Made by a program: the position numbers and the translations under genes. Below, one piece after another: positions 8,778-16,909 of a DNA stretch of 35,169 nucleotides (within the stretch, counting starts at the first letter, position 1; every line of letters begins with the position of its first letter). The stretch comes from Flavobacteriales bacterium UBA6165 (GTDB taxonomy: Bacteria > Bacteroidota > Bacteroidia > Flavobacteriales_D > Crocinitomicaceae). The notes beneath the pieces are model-generated. The model had not been told where the DNA came from. It ran no database searches and saw only the letters and a program-made list of their open reading frames with translations. The stretch spans positions 1-35,169 of the forward strand of contig DIUF01000038.1 of the NCBI GenBank assembly GCA_002422285.1, given 5' to 3'.

Positions 8778-8816
8778 ACTCCCGATTATCAGTTATGAGG
8801 TCGGGAGTTTTTTTTA
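8778..8816 (+). terminator. Rho-independent terminator after propeller copy 2
   Basis: ACTCCCGA at 8778-8785 pairs perfectly with TCGGGAGT at 8801-8808, followed by a T run. The stem shares ACTCCCG with the terminator of copy 1, but the loop sequence differs. Confidence 0.88.
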
Positions 8817-8829
8817 TATTTTCATGGAG

Positions 8830-8861
8830 TTGTGAATATCTTGTAGGCTTCAATAAACTTG
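8830..8861 (+). promoter_or_regulatory. Putative promoter of the TonB-dependent receptor gene
   Basis: TTG at 8830-8832 and TAAACTTG at 8854-8861 (one mismatch to TAnnTTTG) are separated by 21 bases, within the range for Bacteroidota promoters. It lies after the copy 2 terminator and 42 bases before the chosen ATG at 8904. Confidence 0.38.
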
Positions 8862-8903
8862 ACTTACTTGATTTTTCCTTTCCTTTACCGCGATTTCACA
8901 GCT

Positions 8904-11213
8904 ATGAAAAACGTATTACTATTTGTTGCGCTGATTTGTTTTACAATCACTTTGTCGCAAAACGAAATAACCTTAATTGTCAAAGAACAAGACAATAAGC
9001 AACCGATTTTGAATGCCAGAATCGAACTCCAAGATGGGCGTAAGTTTATAACGAATTTTGAGGGGAAGGCACGTATTCCCAATGTTGAAGTCCCAGTTCG
9101 TTTCGTTTTATCTGCTATAGGTTTTCAGACAGATACTCTTCAAATTGAATCTTTTGGTATTCATGAAATTTTTATGCGTCCGAAAGAAAAAACTACTCAG
9201 ACCGTAATTGTGTCTGCATCTCGACGCGAGCAAAATATCGAAGAAGTTCCTATCTCTATGGAAATTTTGACGCCTGCCATTCTGATGAATAAAGGTTTGA
9301 CTAGCTTAGATCAAATGGTGGATCAAAGTCCGGGTGTTTATGCTATGGATGGACAGGTTAGCATCAGGGGCGGTGGAGGTTACTCGTATGGTGCTGGAAG
9401 TCGCGTGCTTTTGGTTTGGAATGGAATTCCGATGATGTCGCCGGATATAGGTGATGCTAAATGGGGTTCAATCCCAGTTGAACAAGCCGATCAAATTGAA
9501 ATCATGAAAGGGGCATCATCTGTTTTGTATGGCAGTGGAGCATTAAATGGAACCATTGCGCTCAATGAGCGTGAACCGAGCAAGCAGGGCGATTTAAAAG
9601 CTCGTGTGCAATACGGTTTGTATGATGGTCCAAGGCGACAAGAATTGCAATGGTGGACGCGCAGCCCAATGATGTACATGGCTGATGTCTATTATGGCAA
9701 AGCATTCAAGCGCCTGGGAGTTTCTCTAGGAGTTCATGGCATGTGGAATGAGGGATACAAGCAGGGAGAAAAAGAAAATCGAATTCGAATGAACGGTTCT
9801 GTTTACTATCGTTTTGGCGAACACATGCGAACTAAAGCGGGAATATCGTACAACTTTCAATACGAAGATCTTGGGCTCTTTGTTCTTTGGCGCGGCGGCA
9901 ACGAGGCTTTGGTACCACTAGATAATACTTTGTCAAATCAGCGATCTATCCGTTTAAATGTTGACCCGTATTTGATGTTTTTTGATAACAAACAAAACAA
10001 ACATCATCTGAGAACACGCTACTACTTGGTGTCAACAGGTAGCATCGGTAATTTGTATTCGGCATCTAAGGCTGAAAGTTATTATGCGGACTACCAATTT
10101 TCTAGGAAGTTTGAAAAAAAAGGAGCAATAACAGCTGGAATAACTAGTATCAGTAATGTCATTGTTGCAGAGATTTTTGGAAACCACCGTTCACAGAATT
10201 TTGCTGCATATTCTCAATTGGATTATGGTGTAGGAAAATTCAATTTTACGGGCGGTTTGCGTTTGGAGTATATGCAACAAGATAATAATCTGCTAGATTC
10301 CAAATTCACCATAGGCAATTTTGAGTCACCAATTTATCCTATTGTTCGTGCGGCTATGCATTACCAACCTTTTAAATTGTCTCATGTTCGCGCATCCTAT
10401 GGTCAAGGCATCCGCTTTCCATCTGTGGCTGAGCGTTTTGTTTCAACATCAGTAGGTGCCCTAATCATATTCAATAATCCAGAATTGAGACCAGAAACAG
10501 GTTGGTCTGGCGAAATCGGTTGGAAGCAGATTGTTCCCCTCGACAATTGGAAAGCGTCGATTGATGTTGCAGGATTCATCAATCAATATAGCAATATGAC
10601 AGAGTTTACTTTTGGCGTTTATAATCCAGATTCTATCCCACTTTCTGTAAATCCAGACAATATAGGTTACATTGGCAACTGGGTTGGTTTTCAAGCGCAA
10701 AATGCTGAACGAGCTCGAATTACCGGACTAGAGTTTTCATTCAACAGTCAAGGTAAAATTAAAGAGATTGAGCTTCTAACTTTATTGGGTTACACATACA
10801 TGAATCCAATTTCCTTGAACCAAGATTCTGCTTATCGCGCCACATTTTCTAATCCAGATTCAGATATTTTAAAGTATAGATTCAATCATTTGTTTAAAGC
10901 GGACGTTCAACTGAAATGGAAAAAATACGGTTTTGGTATGTCGAGTAGATACAACAGTTTTATGTCTAACATTGATTTGATTTTTGAATCGAGTATTTTT
11001 GGACAAGAACTACTTCCGGGTTTAAAAGATTACCGAGAAATTTATGACCAAGGTGTCTTTGTTTTTGATATGCGCTTTTTGTATGATTTCACTGAGGATT
11101 TTTCTGTCAATTTTATTGTAAACAATCTCTTCAATGCGGAATATGTCAGTCGCCCTGGAGATATGCAGCCACCTAGGGCTTTTATGGTGCAGTTGCGCTA
11201 TGGAATTCAGTAA
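8904..11213 (+). CDS. TonB-dependent outer-membrane receptor
   Basis: I chose the ATG at 8904 because it gives a good signal peptide (MKNVLLFVALICF..., likely cut after Ser18, leaving Gln19). The frame is open further upstream to 8859, but that extension puts non-signal residues ahead of the hydrophobic core. The 769-residue product has a carboxypeptidase-regulatory-like beta domain (about 20-100), a plug domain (about 110-225; SLDQMVDQSPGVYAMDGQVS, SIRGGGGYSYGAGSR, EIMKGASSVLYGSGALNG) and a beta-barrel ending in an aromatic-containing strand (FMVQLRYGIQ). It imports a ligand across the outer membrane using TonB energy. The substrate cannot be told from sequence, and no SusD-like partner is present, which argues against a glycan-uptake SusCD pair. 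It follows the cytochrome/propeller genes on the same strand but behind a terminator. Confidence 0.92.
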   Translation: MKNVLLFVALICFTITLSQNEITLIVKEQDNKQPILNARIELQDGRKFITNFEGKARIPNVEVPVRFVLSAIGFQTDTLQIESFGIHEIFMRPKEKTTQTVIVSASRREQNIEEVPISMEILTPAILMNKGLTSLDQMVDQSPGVYAMDGQVSIRGGGGYSYGAGSRVLLVWNGIPMMSPDIGDAKWGSIPVEQADQIEIMKGASSVLYGSGALNGTIALNEREPSKQGDLKARVQYGLYDGPRRQELQWWTRSPMMYMADVYYGKAFKRLGVSLGVHGMWNEGYKQGEKENRIRMNGSVYYRFGEHMRTKAGISYNFQYEDLGLFVLWRGGNEALVPLDNTLSNQRSIRLNVDPYLMFFDNKQNKHHLRTRYYLVSTGSIGNLYSASKAESYYADYQFSRKFEKKGAITAGITSISNVIVAEIFGNHRSQNFAAYSQLDYGVGKFNFTGGLRLEYMQQDNNLLDSKFTIGNFESPIYPIVRAAMHYQPFKLSHVRASYGQGIRFPSVAERFVSTSVGALIIFNNPELRPETGWSGEIGWKQIVPLDNWKASIDVAGFINQYSNMTEFTFGVYNPDSIPLSVNPDNIGYIGNWVGFQAQNAERARITGLEFSFNSQGKIKEIELLTLLGYTYMNPISLNQDSAYRATFSNPDSDILKYRFNHLFKADVQLKWKKYGFGMSSRYNSFMSNIDLIFESSIFGQELLPGLKDYREIYDQGVFVFDMRFLYDFTEDFSVNFIVNNLFNAEYVSRPGDMQPPRAFMVQLRYGIQ

Positions 11214-11231
11214 TACTGACCGAATTTCTTG

Positions 11232-11239
11232 TACTTTTG
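11232..11239 (+). promoter_or_regulatory. Putative -7 element of prmC
   Basis: TACTTTTG matches TAnnTTTG and ends four bases before the prmC ATG at 11244. No TTG lies at the usual -33 distance. If used, the transcript would be essentially leaderless. Confidence 0.38.
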
Positions 11240-11243
11240 CCAA

Positions 11244-12119
11244 ATGTTTGTTCAACACAATACCGTTTCCAGTTGCTTGGATTATGTTAAATCGCGACTA
11301 GAAAATCAATTTTCGCTCACCGAAATTCGCCAAATCCAACGCCAGATTTTTGAGAAAATATTTGCTTGGTCACCAGCCCAGTTGATGCTCAATAATGATT
11401 ATCGTTTAACTGAATCGGAGTTGTTGTTGGTGCGCGATTTTGTGAAAAGACTCAAAAATAATGAGCCTCTACAATACATTATGGGCTACACCGAGTTTTG
11501 CGATTTGAAAATTCTCTGCGATTCGCGAGCTTTAATCCCACGACCAGAAACTGAAGAATTGGTTTACAAAATACTCGAATACAACAAAACCAACACTGCC
11601 GAAACAAAAATTTTGGATTTATGCACGGGTTCTGGTTGCATCGCCTTGGCCTTGAAGTCTAAATGGGATCAAGCTGCGGTAACTGGTGTTGATGTTTCCA
11701 TTGAGGCTTTACAACTCGCGCAGAAAAACGCTGAATCCTTGAACTTGTCTGTGTCTTGGTTGAAAGAAGATGTGCTTCAACTGGCAGATGCAAATGTTTT
11801 GAAAACTCAAAAATGGGATGTGATTGTTTCTAATCCGCCTTATATTCCAGAAAAAGATAAGTCCATGATGGCTTCTAATGTCCTTGATTTTGAACCGCAT
11901 TTGGCACTTTTTGTTGATAATAAGCAACCTATTATTTTCTATCAACGCATCATCGAATTTGCCAAGGGTCAGTTAAAAAATGATGGTCTTTTGGCTTTTG
12001 AATTGCATGAAAATCTTGCAAATGAAGTGAAAGAGGCTTGTTCACAAAATGGCTTTTCTGCTGTTGAAATCTTCGAGGATTTACAAGGCAAGTCCCGAAT
12101 GTTGGTCGCTCGAATTTGA
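11244..12119 (+). CDS. prmC: Peptide chain release factor N5-glutamine methyltransferase
   Basis: This 291-residue enzyme would methylate the GGQ glutamine of release factors RF1/RF2 using S-adenosylmethionine, improving translation termination. Visible features are an N-terminal helical domain, the SAM-binding motif ILDLCTGSGCIALAL, and the catalytic NPPY motif in VIVSNPPYIPE, with GYTEFCDL and RPETEELV upstream as is typical of PrmC/HemK. I placed the start at the ATG at 11244. The frame opens 15 bases earlier with a TTG, but that codon overlaps the predicted promoter. It begins 30 bases after the receptor gene and is followed by ligA after 59 bases that contain a separate promoter. Confidence 0.93.
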   Translation: MFVQHNTVSSCLDYVKSRLENQFSLTEIRQIQRQIFEKIFAWSPAQLMLNNDYRLTESELLLVRDFVKRLKNNEPLQYIMGYTEFCDLKILCDSRALIPRPETEELVYKILEYNKTNTAETKILDLCTGSGCIALALKSKWDQAAVTGVDVSIEALQLAQKNAESLNLSVSWLKEDVLQLADANVLKTQKWDVIVSNPPYIPEKDKSMMASNVLDFEPHLALFVDNKQPIIFYQRIIEFAKGQLKNDGLLAFELHENLANEVKEACSQNGFSAVEIFEDLQGKSRMLVARI

Positions 12120-12128
12120 TTACTTTTG
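12102..12128 (+). promoter_or_regulatory. Putative promoter of ligA
   Basis: TTG at 12102-12104 and a perfect TACTTTTG at 12121-12128 are separated by 16 bases, slightly short of the usual spacing. The -33 part lies in the end of prmC. The leader to the ligA ATG at 12179 would be about 45 bases. Confidence 0.45.
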
Positions 12129-12178
12129 CTTCCATGTCAAGTTGATTTCAGACTTGATTTTCAAAGGAAATTACTTGT

Positions 12179-14188
12179 ATGCAAGCATCTGTTCAACAAC
12201 GCATAGCTCAACTAGAACGCGAACTTCATCGCCATAATCACCTCTATTATGTAGAGTCGAAACCAGAAATTTCTGATTACGATTTCGACATGCTGCTGAA
12301 GGAATTGGAAACTTTAGAGTCACAATATCCGGAGTTGGTATCAGCGAATAGCCCCACCAAACGTGTTGGAGGCGACCTCACCAAGAAATTCCCTACGGTG
12401 GTGCATCAGTTTCCCATGCTTTCACTCTCAAATAGTTATTCTGAAGAGGAAATAAAGGATTGGGAGCAACGCGTGAAAAAGTTGGTCGGAGATGAAGTGG
12501 AATATGTTTGCGAGTTGAAATACGATGGCGTTGCTATTGGCATCCGTTATGATAATGGTCAACTTGTGCAAGCTGTAACGCGTGGCGACGGCGCACAAGG
12601 TGAGGATGTTACGGCGAATGTAAGAACGGTAAAAAGTGTCCCTTTGGTTGTTCATGGTAATTTCCCGGAGTCCTTTGAAATTCGCGGCGAAATTTTTATG
12701 CCTCAGGCGGCTTTTGAGAAATTGAATGCGCAAAGAGAGCGCGATGGCGAGCCGCTTTTTGCCAATCCGAGAAACACTGCATCGGGGACACTTAAAATGC
12801 AGGATTCAGCTGTTGTGGCACAGCGCGATTTGGATTGCTACCTCTATGGCTTGTATTCCAATTCTTATTTGGCTGAGGGACATTTTCAAGCGGTTGAATT
12901 GGCAGGGCAGTGGGGCTTTAAAGTTCCCAAACCTGAAAAGCGATTTGTCGAGTTGCATCGAAATGTTGATGGTGTAATGGATTTTATTCACTATTGGGAT
13001 AAAAAGCGCGCGGAGCTTCCGTTTGATATAGATGGCGTTGTCATCAAAGTGAATTCTTATAAACATCAGCAAAATCTTGGATTTACAGCAAAATCTCCCC
13101 GTTGGGCGATTGCCTATAAATTCAAGACAGAGCGGGTTCAATCTACTTTGCTCTCTGTTGATTTCCAAGTCGGAAGAACAGGTGCTGTTACTCCAGTGGC
13201 GAATTTAGAACCTGTTCAGCTCGGTGGAACAACTGTAAAAAGAGCCTCATTACACAATGCTGATCAAATTGAAAAGTATGATTTGCACCTACTCGACAAA
13301 GTTTTCATTGAAAAAGGGGGCGAAATTATTCCGAAAATTGTTGATGTGAATTTGTCTGAGCGTCAACACAATGCGCGGCCTCTGGTCTTCATTTCTCATT
13401 GTCCAGAATGTGATACCGCATTAGAGCGCCAAGAAGGTGAAGCCCAACATTTTTGTCCAAACGATGTCGGCTGTCCTCCGCAAATTAAAGGAAAAATGGA
13501 GCATTTTATTTCCCGTAAAGCCATGAATATTGATGGTTTGGGCGCAGAAACTATTGAATTGCTTTACGATAAACACTTGATCAACAACGTCGCTGATTTA
13601 TATGATTTGCAATACGAAGATTTGATTCAACTCGACCGCATGGCGGATAAATCTGTACGCAATTTACTGGCCGGTTTGGAGGAGAGTAAAAATGTACCAT
13701 TCGAACGTGTTTTGTTTGCTTTGGGGATTCGTTTTGTGGGTGAAACAGTGGCAAAAAAATTGGCACAGGCGCTAGGAAATATTGATGCTATTGCACAAGC
13801 GTCTTTCGAAGAATTGATTGGAATTGAGGAGATTGGGGATAAGATCGCACAAAGCATTCGTCAATATTTTACTGTAGAGTCAAATATCGAAATCATCCAA
13901 AAGCTCAAAAATGCAGGATTGCAATTCGAAATGGAACAAAAAGAATTGGTGGGTGATGTTTTGAAAGACGCAAGCATTGTTGTTTCTGGTGTTTTTGAAC
14001 GAATTTCACGCGATGAATTGAAGGCTTTGATTGAATCTTATGGTGGCAAAAACGTGGGTTCCATTTCAGCGAAAACGACTTATGTTGTGGCAGGGGAAAA
14101 TATGGGACCAGCAAAATTTGAAAAAGCACAAAAATTGGGCGTGAAGATTTTGTCGGAATCCGAGTTTTTTGAAATGATTGGACTATGA
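12179..14188 (+). CDS. ligA: NAD+-dependent DNA ligase
   Basis: This 669-residue enzyme seals nicks in DNA during replication and repair, using NAD+. It shows the full bacterial LigA layout: Ia domain (YYVESKPEISDYDFD), adenylation motif KYDG with catalytic Lys114, TRGDG, nucleotide-binding RGEIF, an OB-fold part (VGRTGAVTPVA), a four-cysteine zinc finger (CPEC ... CPNDVGC), helix-hairpin-helix repeats, and a C-terminal BRCT domain (VSGVFERISRDELKALIESY). The length is normal for the family. Its stop overlaps the start of the next small gene (ATGA overlap), which points to translational coupling. Confidence 0.98.
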   Translation: MQASVQQRIAQLERELHRHNHLYYVESKPEISDYDFDMLLKELETLESQYPELVSANSPTKRVGGDLTKKFPTVVHQFPMLSLSNSYSEEEIKDWEQRVKKLVGDEVEYVCELKYDGVAIGIRYDNGQLVQAVTRGDGAQGEDVTANVRTVKSVPLVVHGNFPESFEIRGEIFMPQAAFEKLNAQRERDGEPLFANPRNTASGTLKMQDSAVVAQRDLDCYLYGLYSNSYLAEGHFQAVELAGQWGFKVPKPEKRFVELHRNVDGVMDFIHYWDKKRAELPFDIDGVVIKVNSYKHQQNLGFTAKSPRWAIAYKFKTERVQSTLLSVDFQVGRTGAVTPVANLEPVQLGGTTVKRASLHNADQIEKYDLHLLDKVFIEKGGEIIPKIVDVNLSERQHNARPLVFISHCPECDTALERQEGEAQHFCPNDVGCPPQIKGKMEHFISRKAMNIDGLGAETIELLYDKHLINNVADLYDLQYEDLIQLDRMADKSVRNLLAGLEESKNVPFERVLFALGIRFVGETVAKKLAQALGNIDAIAQASFEELIGIEEIGDKIAQSIRQYFTVESNIEIIQKLKNAGLQFEMEQKELVGDVLKDASIVVSGVFERISRDELKALIESYGGKNVGSISAKTTYVVAGENMGPAKFEKAQKLGVKILSESEFFEMIGL

Positions 14189-14646
14189 TGTACATCGCTG
14201 ATTATACGAAGTGGAAATCTTTACTTTTCGTAATTCCCATCTATAACGATGCGGACAATAGGAAATTCATGCAGTTCAGAGAACAGATTTTGGCTGTCAA
14301 TCCCAAAATGGTGATGAATGCCATCCGCTGGAATCACGACAAAAAAGCGGTGAAAGCCAAAGACTATCAACGGGTGCCCAATGAATGGAATCATGCTGAT
14401 TTTAATTGGTTGGGAAAACACCGCAATTTTGGCATTGAGGATTATTTCAAGCGCCCCTATGATGCCATGATTTTACTCTGTGATGACATGCCCAAAGAAG
14501 CGATGAAAATTGTTGAACAATCGCAAGCTACTTTGAAAATCGGTTTTGATAACAACTTGAATAATTTCGATGTTGTACTCAAATCAGAAAAAAACGATTT
14601 ACAAGCGCGTATGGATTTGGTGAGGCAGTATTTTATGGTACGGTGA
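14185..14646 (+). CDS. Conserved small protein coupled to ligA (possibly DUF6913)
   Basis: This 153-residue soluble protein has no signal peptide or membrane segment. Its ATG overlaps the ligA stop codon by four bases (ATGA), so it is probably translated with ligA. The sequence has a basic, aromatic middle (NEWNHADFNWLGKHRNFGI) and a C-terminal part (YDAMILLCDD ... LKIGFDNN ... DLQARMDLVRQYF) that reminds me of the Bacteroidota family DUF6913, which I recall next to ligA or dapA in related genomes. No function is known. A second ATG directly follows the first, and either could be used. I am confident the gene is real and unsure of the family. Confidence 0.75.
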   Translation: MMYIADYTKWKSLLFVIPIYNDADNRKFMQFREQILAVNPKMVMNAIRWNHDKKAVKAKDYQRVPNEWNHADFNWLGKHRNFGIEDYFKRPYDAMILLCDDMPKEAMKIVEQSQATLKIGFDNNLNNFDVVLKSEKNDLQARMDLVRQYFMVR

Positions 14647-14670
14647 TTTTTTTATCTCCCTAAAAAATCA
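14644..14670. terminator. Weak bidirectional A/T hairpin between convergent genes
   Basis: TGATTTTTT (14644-14652) is the reverse complement of AAAAAATCA (14662-14670), with a short loop between. The gap between the convergent genes is only 13 bases, and the hairpin includes the stop codons of both. The stem is all A/T apart from one G-C pair, so terminator strength is doubtful. Confidence 0.35.
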
Positions 14671-16297
14671 TTCCAACCAAAATTGCTGTCGAAAAACAAG
14701 CCAGTGTACCACCAATGAGCGCCTTGATGCCAAACTTCGCCAATTCCCCTTTACGTCCGGGAACTAGAGCACCGATTCCGCCAATTTGAATACCAATGGA
14801 GGCAAAATTGGCAAATCCACAAAGGGCATAGGTCGCCATAAGTATGGATTTTTGCGTCATGCGGTCTTGGAGTTCACCTAAATGTGGATAAGCCACAAAT
14901 TCATTGAGAATTGTTTTTTCGCCAAGCAATTGACCGAAAATCATGGAATCTTGCCAAGGAACGCCCATCAACCAAGCTACAGGAGCGAAAATATGACCCA
15001 TTAAAAATTCGAAACTCAAGGCGTCGTAACTACCACTTGAAGAAATTAGACCATTTAGTCCTGTAAAATGACCGAAAAGGCCAAGTATATAGTTGCAAAG
15101 TGCAATCAAACTAATGAAAACAACCAGCATTGCCCCAACGTTTACCGCTAAGCGAACACCGTCTGTGGTGCCATTGGCAATTGCTTCTAGAGCGCTACCA
15201 CCCAGTTTTTCTTTAGAGACACTCAAATCTGTTTGGATTTTTTCCTTCTCAGGATAAAGCATTTTAGCAAAAACGATCGCAGCGGGCGCCGACATAATAG
15301 AAGCGGTTAAGAGGTGTTTTGCAAAGTACAATTCGCGGATTGGGTCTCCTTTCCCCAAGAAGCCAATATACGCTGCTAAAACGCCTCCAGCAATTGTCGC
15401 CATGCCTCCAACCATGAGAGAAAGCAACTCCGACTTCGTCATTTTTTCCAAGTAAGGTTTGACCAATAGAGGAGCTTCCGTTTGTCCCAAAAACACATTG
15501 CCTGCTGCTGCAACACTTTCTGCACCTGATAGACCCATTGCGCGATACATTATCCATGCCATTGCGTAAACGAATTTCTGCAATATACCCCAATAGTAGA
15601 GCAATGACGATAGCGCTGAAAAGAAAATCACAGAGGGTAATATCCATGTCACAAAATTCATTAAAGCAGGGTTCATATCAACATCCCCTAAGGCTCTGAA
15701 AATAAAAGTTGCACCGTCGTGCGACATGTTGACCACTGTTGTAAAACCTTTAGCCAAAAAATCGAATATAGATTCTACAAAGGGTACCTTTAATATTAAT
15801 AGGGCTAAAACCAATTGCAATGCAATTCCTTTACCTACCAGCGACCAGTTGATGGCTTTGCGGTCGCTGCTCAATAAATAGGCTAGCCCCAATACAAACA
15901 AGAGTCCTAAAAAACCTCTTAATAAGCCGATAATCGACAAGCCTGTATTGTTTTTGGTAGATGATTCAAGATAGAATAATTCGCGCGAATCTTGTGAGAC
16001 CAATGTCAAATGGCTTGCACTTTGATTTTTAACAAAAAAGGAAAGCGTGTCGTTTTCACCATAGAGATGCAAAGAGTCCTTTTGAAGTGACCAAATGCCT
16101 TGAGTAATTCCTGCGAAATCGGAATCCGACAATTCGAACGATTGCATGTTTTTCAATTCCAAAAAACCTGTTGAACGTTCAAAGCGTTGAAACCAAGAGT
16201 TGTCCTGCGCAAAAAGAGGTATCGTAAGAATACAAAACAAAGCAACACCTGCGTGTGCTATGAAGCGGCTGATATTACTGACGCTTGTTGATTTCAT
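14660..16297 (-). CDS. NupC/CNT-type concentrative nucleoside transporter with N-terminal periplasmic domain
   Basis: This 545-residue inner-membrane protein takes up nucleosides by ion symport. It starts with a signal peptide-like segment (hydrophobic core about 14-29, likely cut Ala30|Gln31). A domain of about 90 residues follows (SFELSDSDFAGITQGIWSLQ...) that looks lipocalin-like. The CNT core begins near residue 120, with its membrane helices and the family-typical GNVFLGQTEAPLLVKPYL and NEFVAYPHL segments. The core is normal for CNT; the N-terminal secreted domain is an extra, which I recall from other Flavobacteriia. It is last in the etfB-etfA-nuclease operon, and its ATG lies 23 bases inside the upstream gene, suggesting coupling. 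No good later start exists that would keep the signal segment. In some relatives thyA follows this gene; here the next gene is convergent and unrelated. Confidence 0.9.
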   Translation of the reverse strand: MKSTSVSNISRFIAHAGVALFCILTIPLFAQDNSWFQRFERSTGFLELKNMQSFELSDSDFAGITQGIWSLQKDSLHLYGENDTLSFFVKNQSASHLTLVSQDSRELFYLESSTKNNTGLSIIGLLRGFLGLLFVLGLAYLLSSDRKAINWSLVGKGIALQLVLALLILKVPFVESIFDFLAKGFTTVVNMSHDGATFIFRALGDVDMNPALMNFVTWILPSVIFFSALSSLLYYWGILQKFVYAMAWIMYRAMGLSGAESVAAAGNVFLGQTEAPLLVKPYLEKMTKSELLSLMVGGMATIAGGVLAAYIGFLGKGDPIRELYFAKHLLTASIMSAPAAIVFAKMLYPEKEKIQTDLSVSKEKLGGSALEAIANGTTDGVRLAVNVGAMLVVFISLIALCNYILGLFGHFTGLNGLISSSGSYDALSFEFLMGHIFAPVAWLMGVPWQDSMIFGQLLGEKTILNEFVAYPHLGELQDRMTQKSILMATYALCGFANFASIGIQIGGIGALVPGRKGELAKFGIKALIGGTLACFSTAILVGMIF

Positions 16298-16865
16298 CTC
16301 TTATTTGAGAAGCCAGTTCGTAATCTTCGTTTTCTAGCGCCTCTTTCAACATTCCTTGCAGTTCATCGGTAGATTTTGTGCCCATTTCATTCATAGGGAC
16401 ATCGTCGAGGTCAGAAAAATCATCTTTTTCATCAGAGCCCAACAATTGATTAGATTCATCAATTAAAATTCCGCTTGACGACATGATGTTTTCTGTAGTA
16501 TAAATCGGGCAATTAAAGCGAACACCAATGGCAATGGCATCAGATGTTCGGGCATCAATTTCTTTCATTTCGCCGTTCGACTCACATATCAATTTGGCAT
16601 AGAAAATACCTTCGGATAAATCGTAAATGAAAACTTCCTTCACCGCAATTCCAAAAGACAATGCCATACTTCTAAACAAGTCGTGAGTCAGCGGCCGAGA
16701 TGGCTTCATTTTTTCCAACTCTATAGCAATTGCCTGTGCCTCAAAGCCACCTATGATGATAGGTAGTCTGCGTGAGCCACCAGTTTCTGACAATACTAAT
16801 GCGTATGCTCCAGACTGGGTTTGACTGTAGGAAAGACCAAATATTTCTAATCGTATTTTGCTCAT
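16275..16865 (-). CDS. Bifunctional nuclease (DUF151) with C-terminal UvrB/UvrC motif
   Basis: This 196-residue protein has an N-terminal bifunctional nuclease domain (about 1-130; RLPIIIGGFEAQAIAIELE, RPLTHDLF, DARTSDAIAIGVRFNCPIY), an acidic linker (about 138-160) and a C-terminal UVR motif (LKEALENEDYELASQIRDEI). The family was named for reported RNase and DNase activities, but its cellular role in Bacteroidota is not settled. It sits between etfA (44 bases upstream) and the nucleoside transporter (23-base overlap) in one minus-strand operon, an order I recognise from other Flavobacteriia. A nuclease next to a nucleoside importer suggests a nucleotide-scavenging link, but that is inference. 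Confidence 0.92.
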   Translation of the reverse strand: MSKIRLEIFGLSYSQTQSGAYALVLSETGGSRRLPIIIGGFEAQAIAIELEKMKPSRPLTHDLFRSMALSFGIAVKEVFIYDLSEGIFYAKLICESNGEMKEIDARTSDAIAIGVRFNCPIYTTENIMSSSGILIDESNQLLGSDEKDDFSDLDDVPMNEMGTKSTDELQGMLKEALENEDYELASQIRDEINKRQ

Positions 16866-16909
16866 ATCGTGTCGTTCGCCATTAGACGAAGGTGAAGTTA
16901 ATTTCTCAA

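Noticed and set aside
8859..8903. Upstream ATG for the TonB receptor
   Set aside because: It adds 15 residues ahead of an already good signal peptide and lies directly at the predicted promoter.
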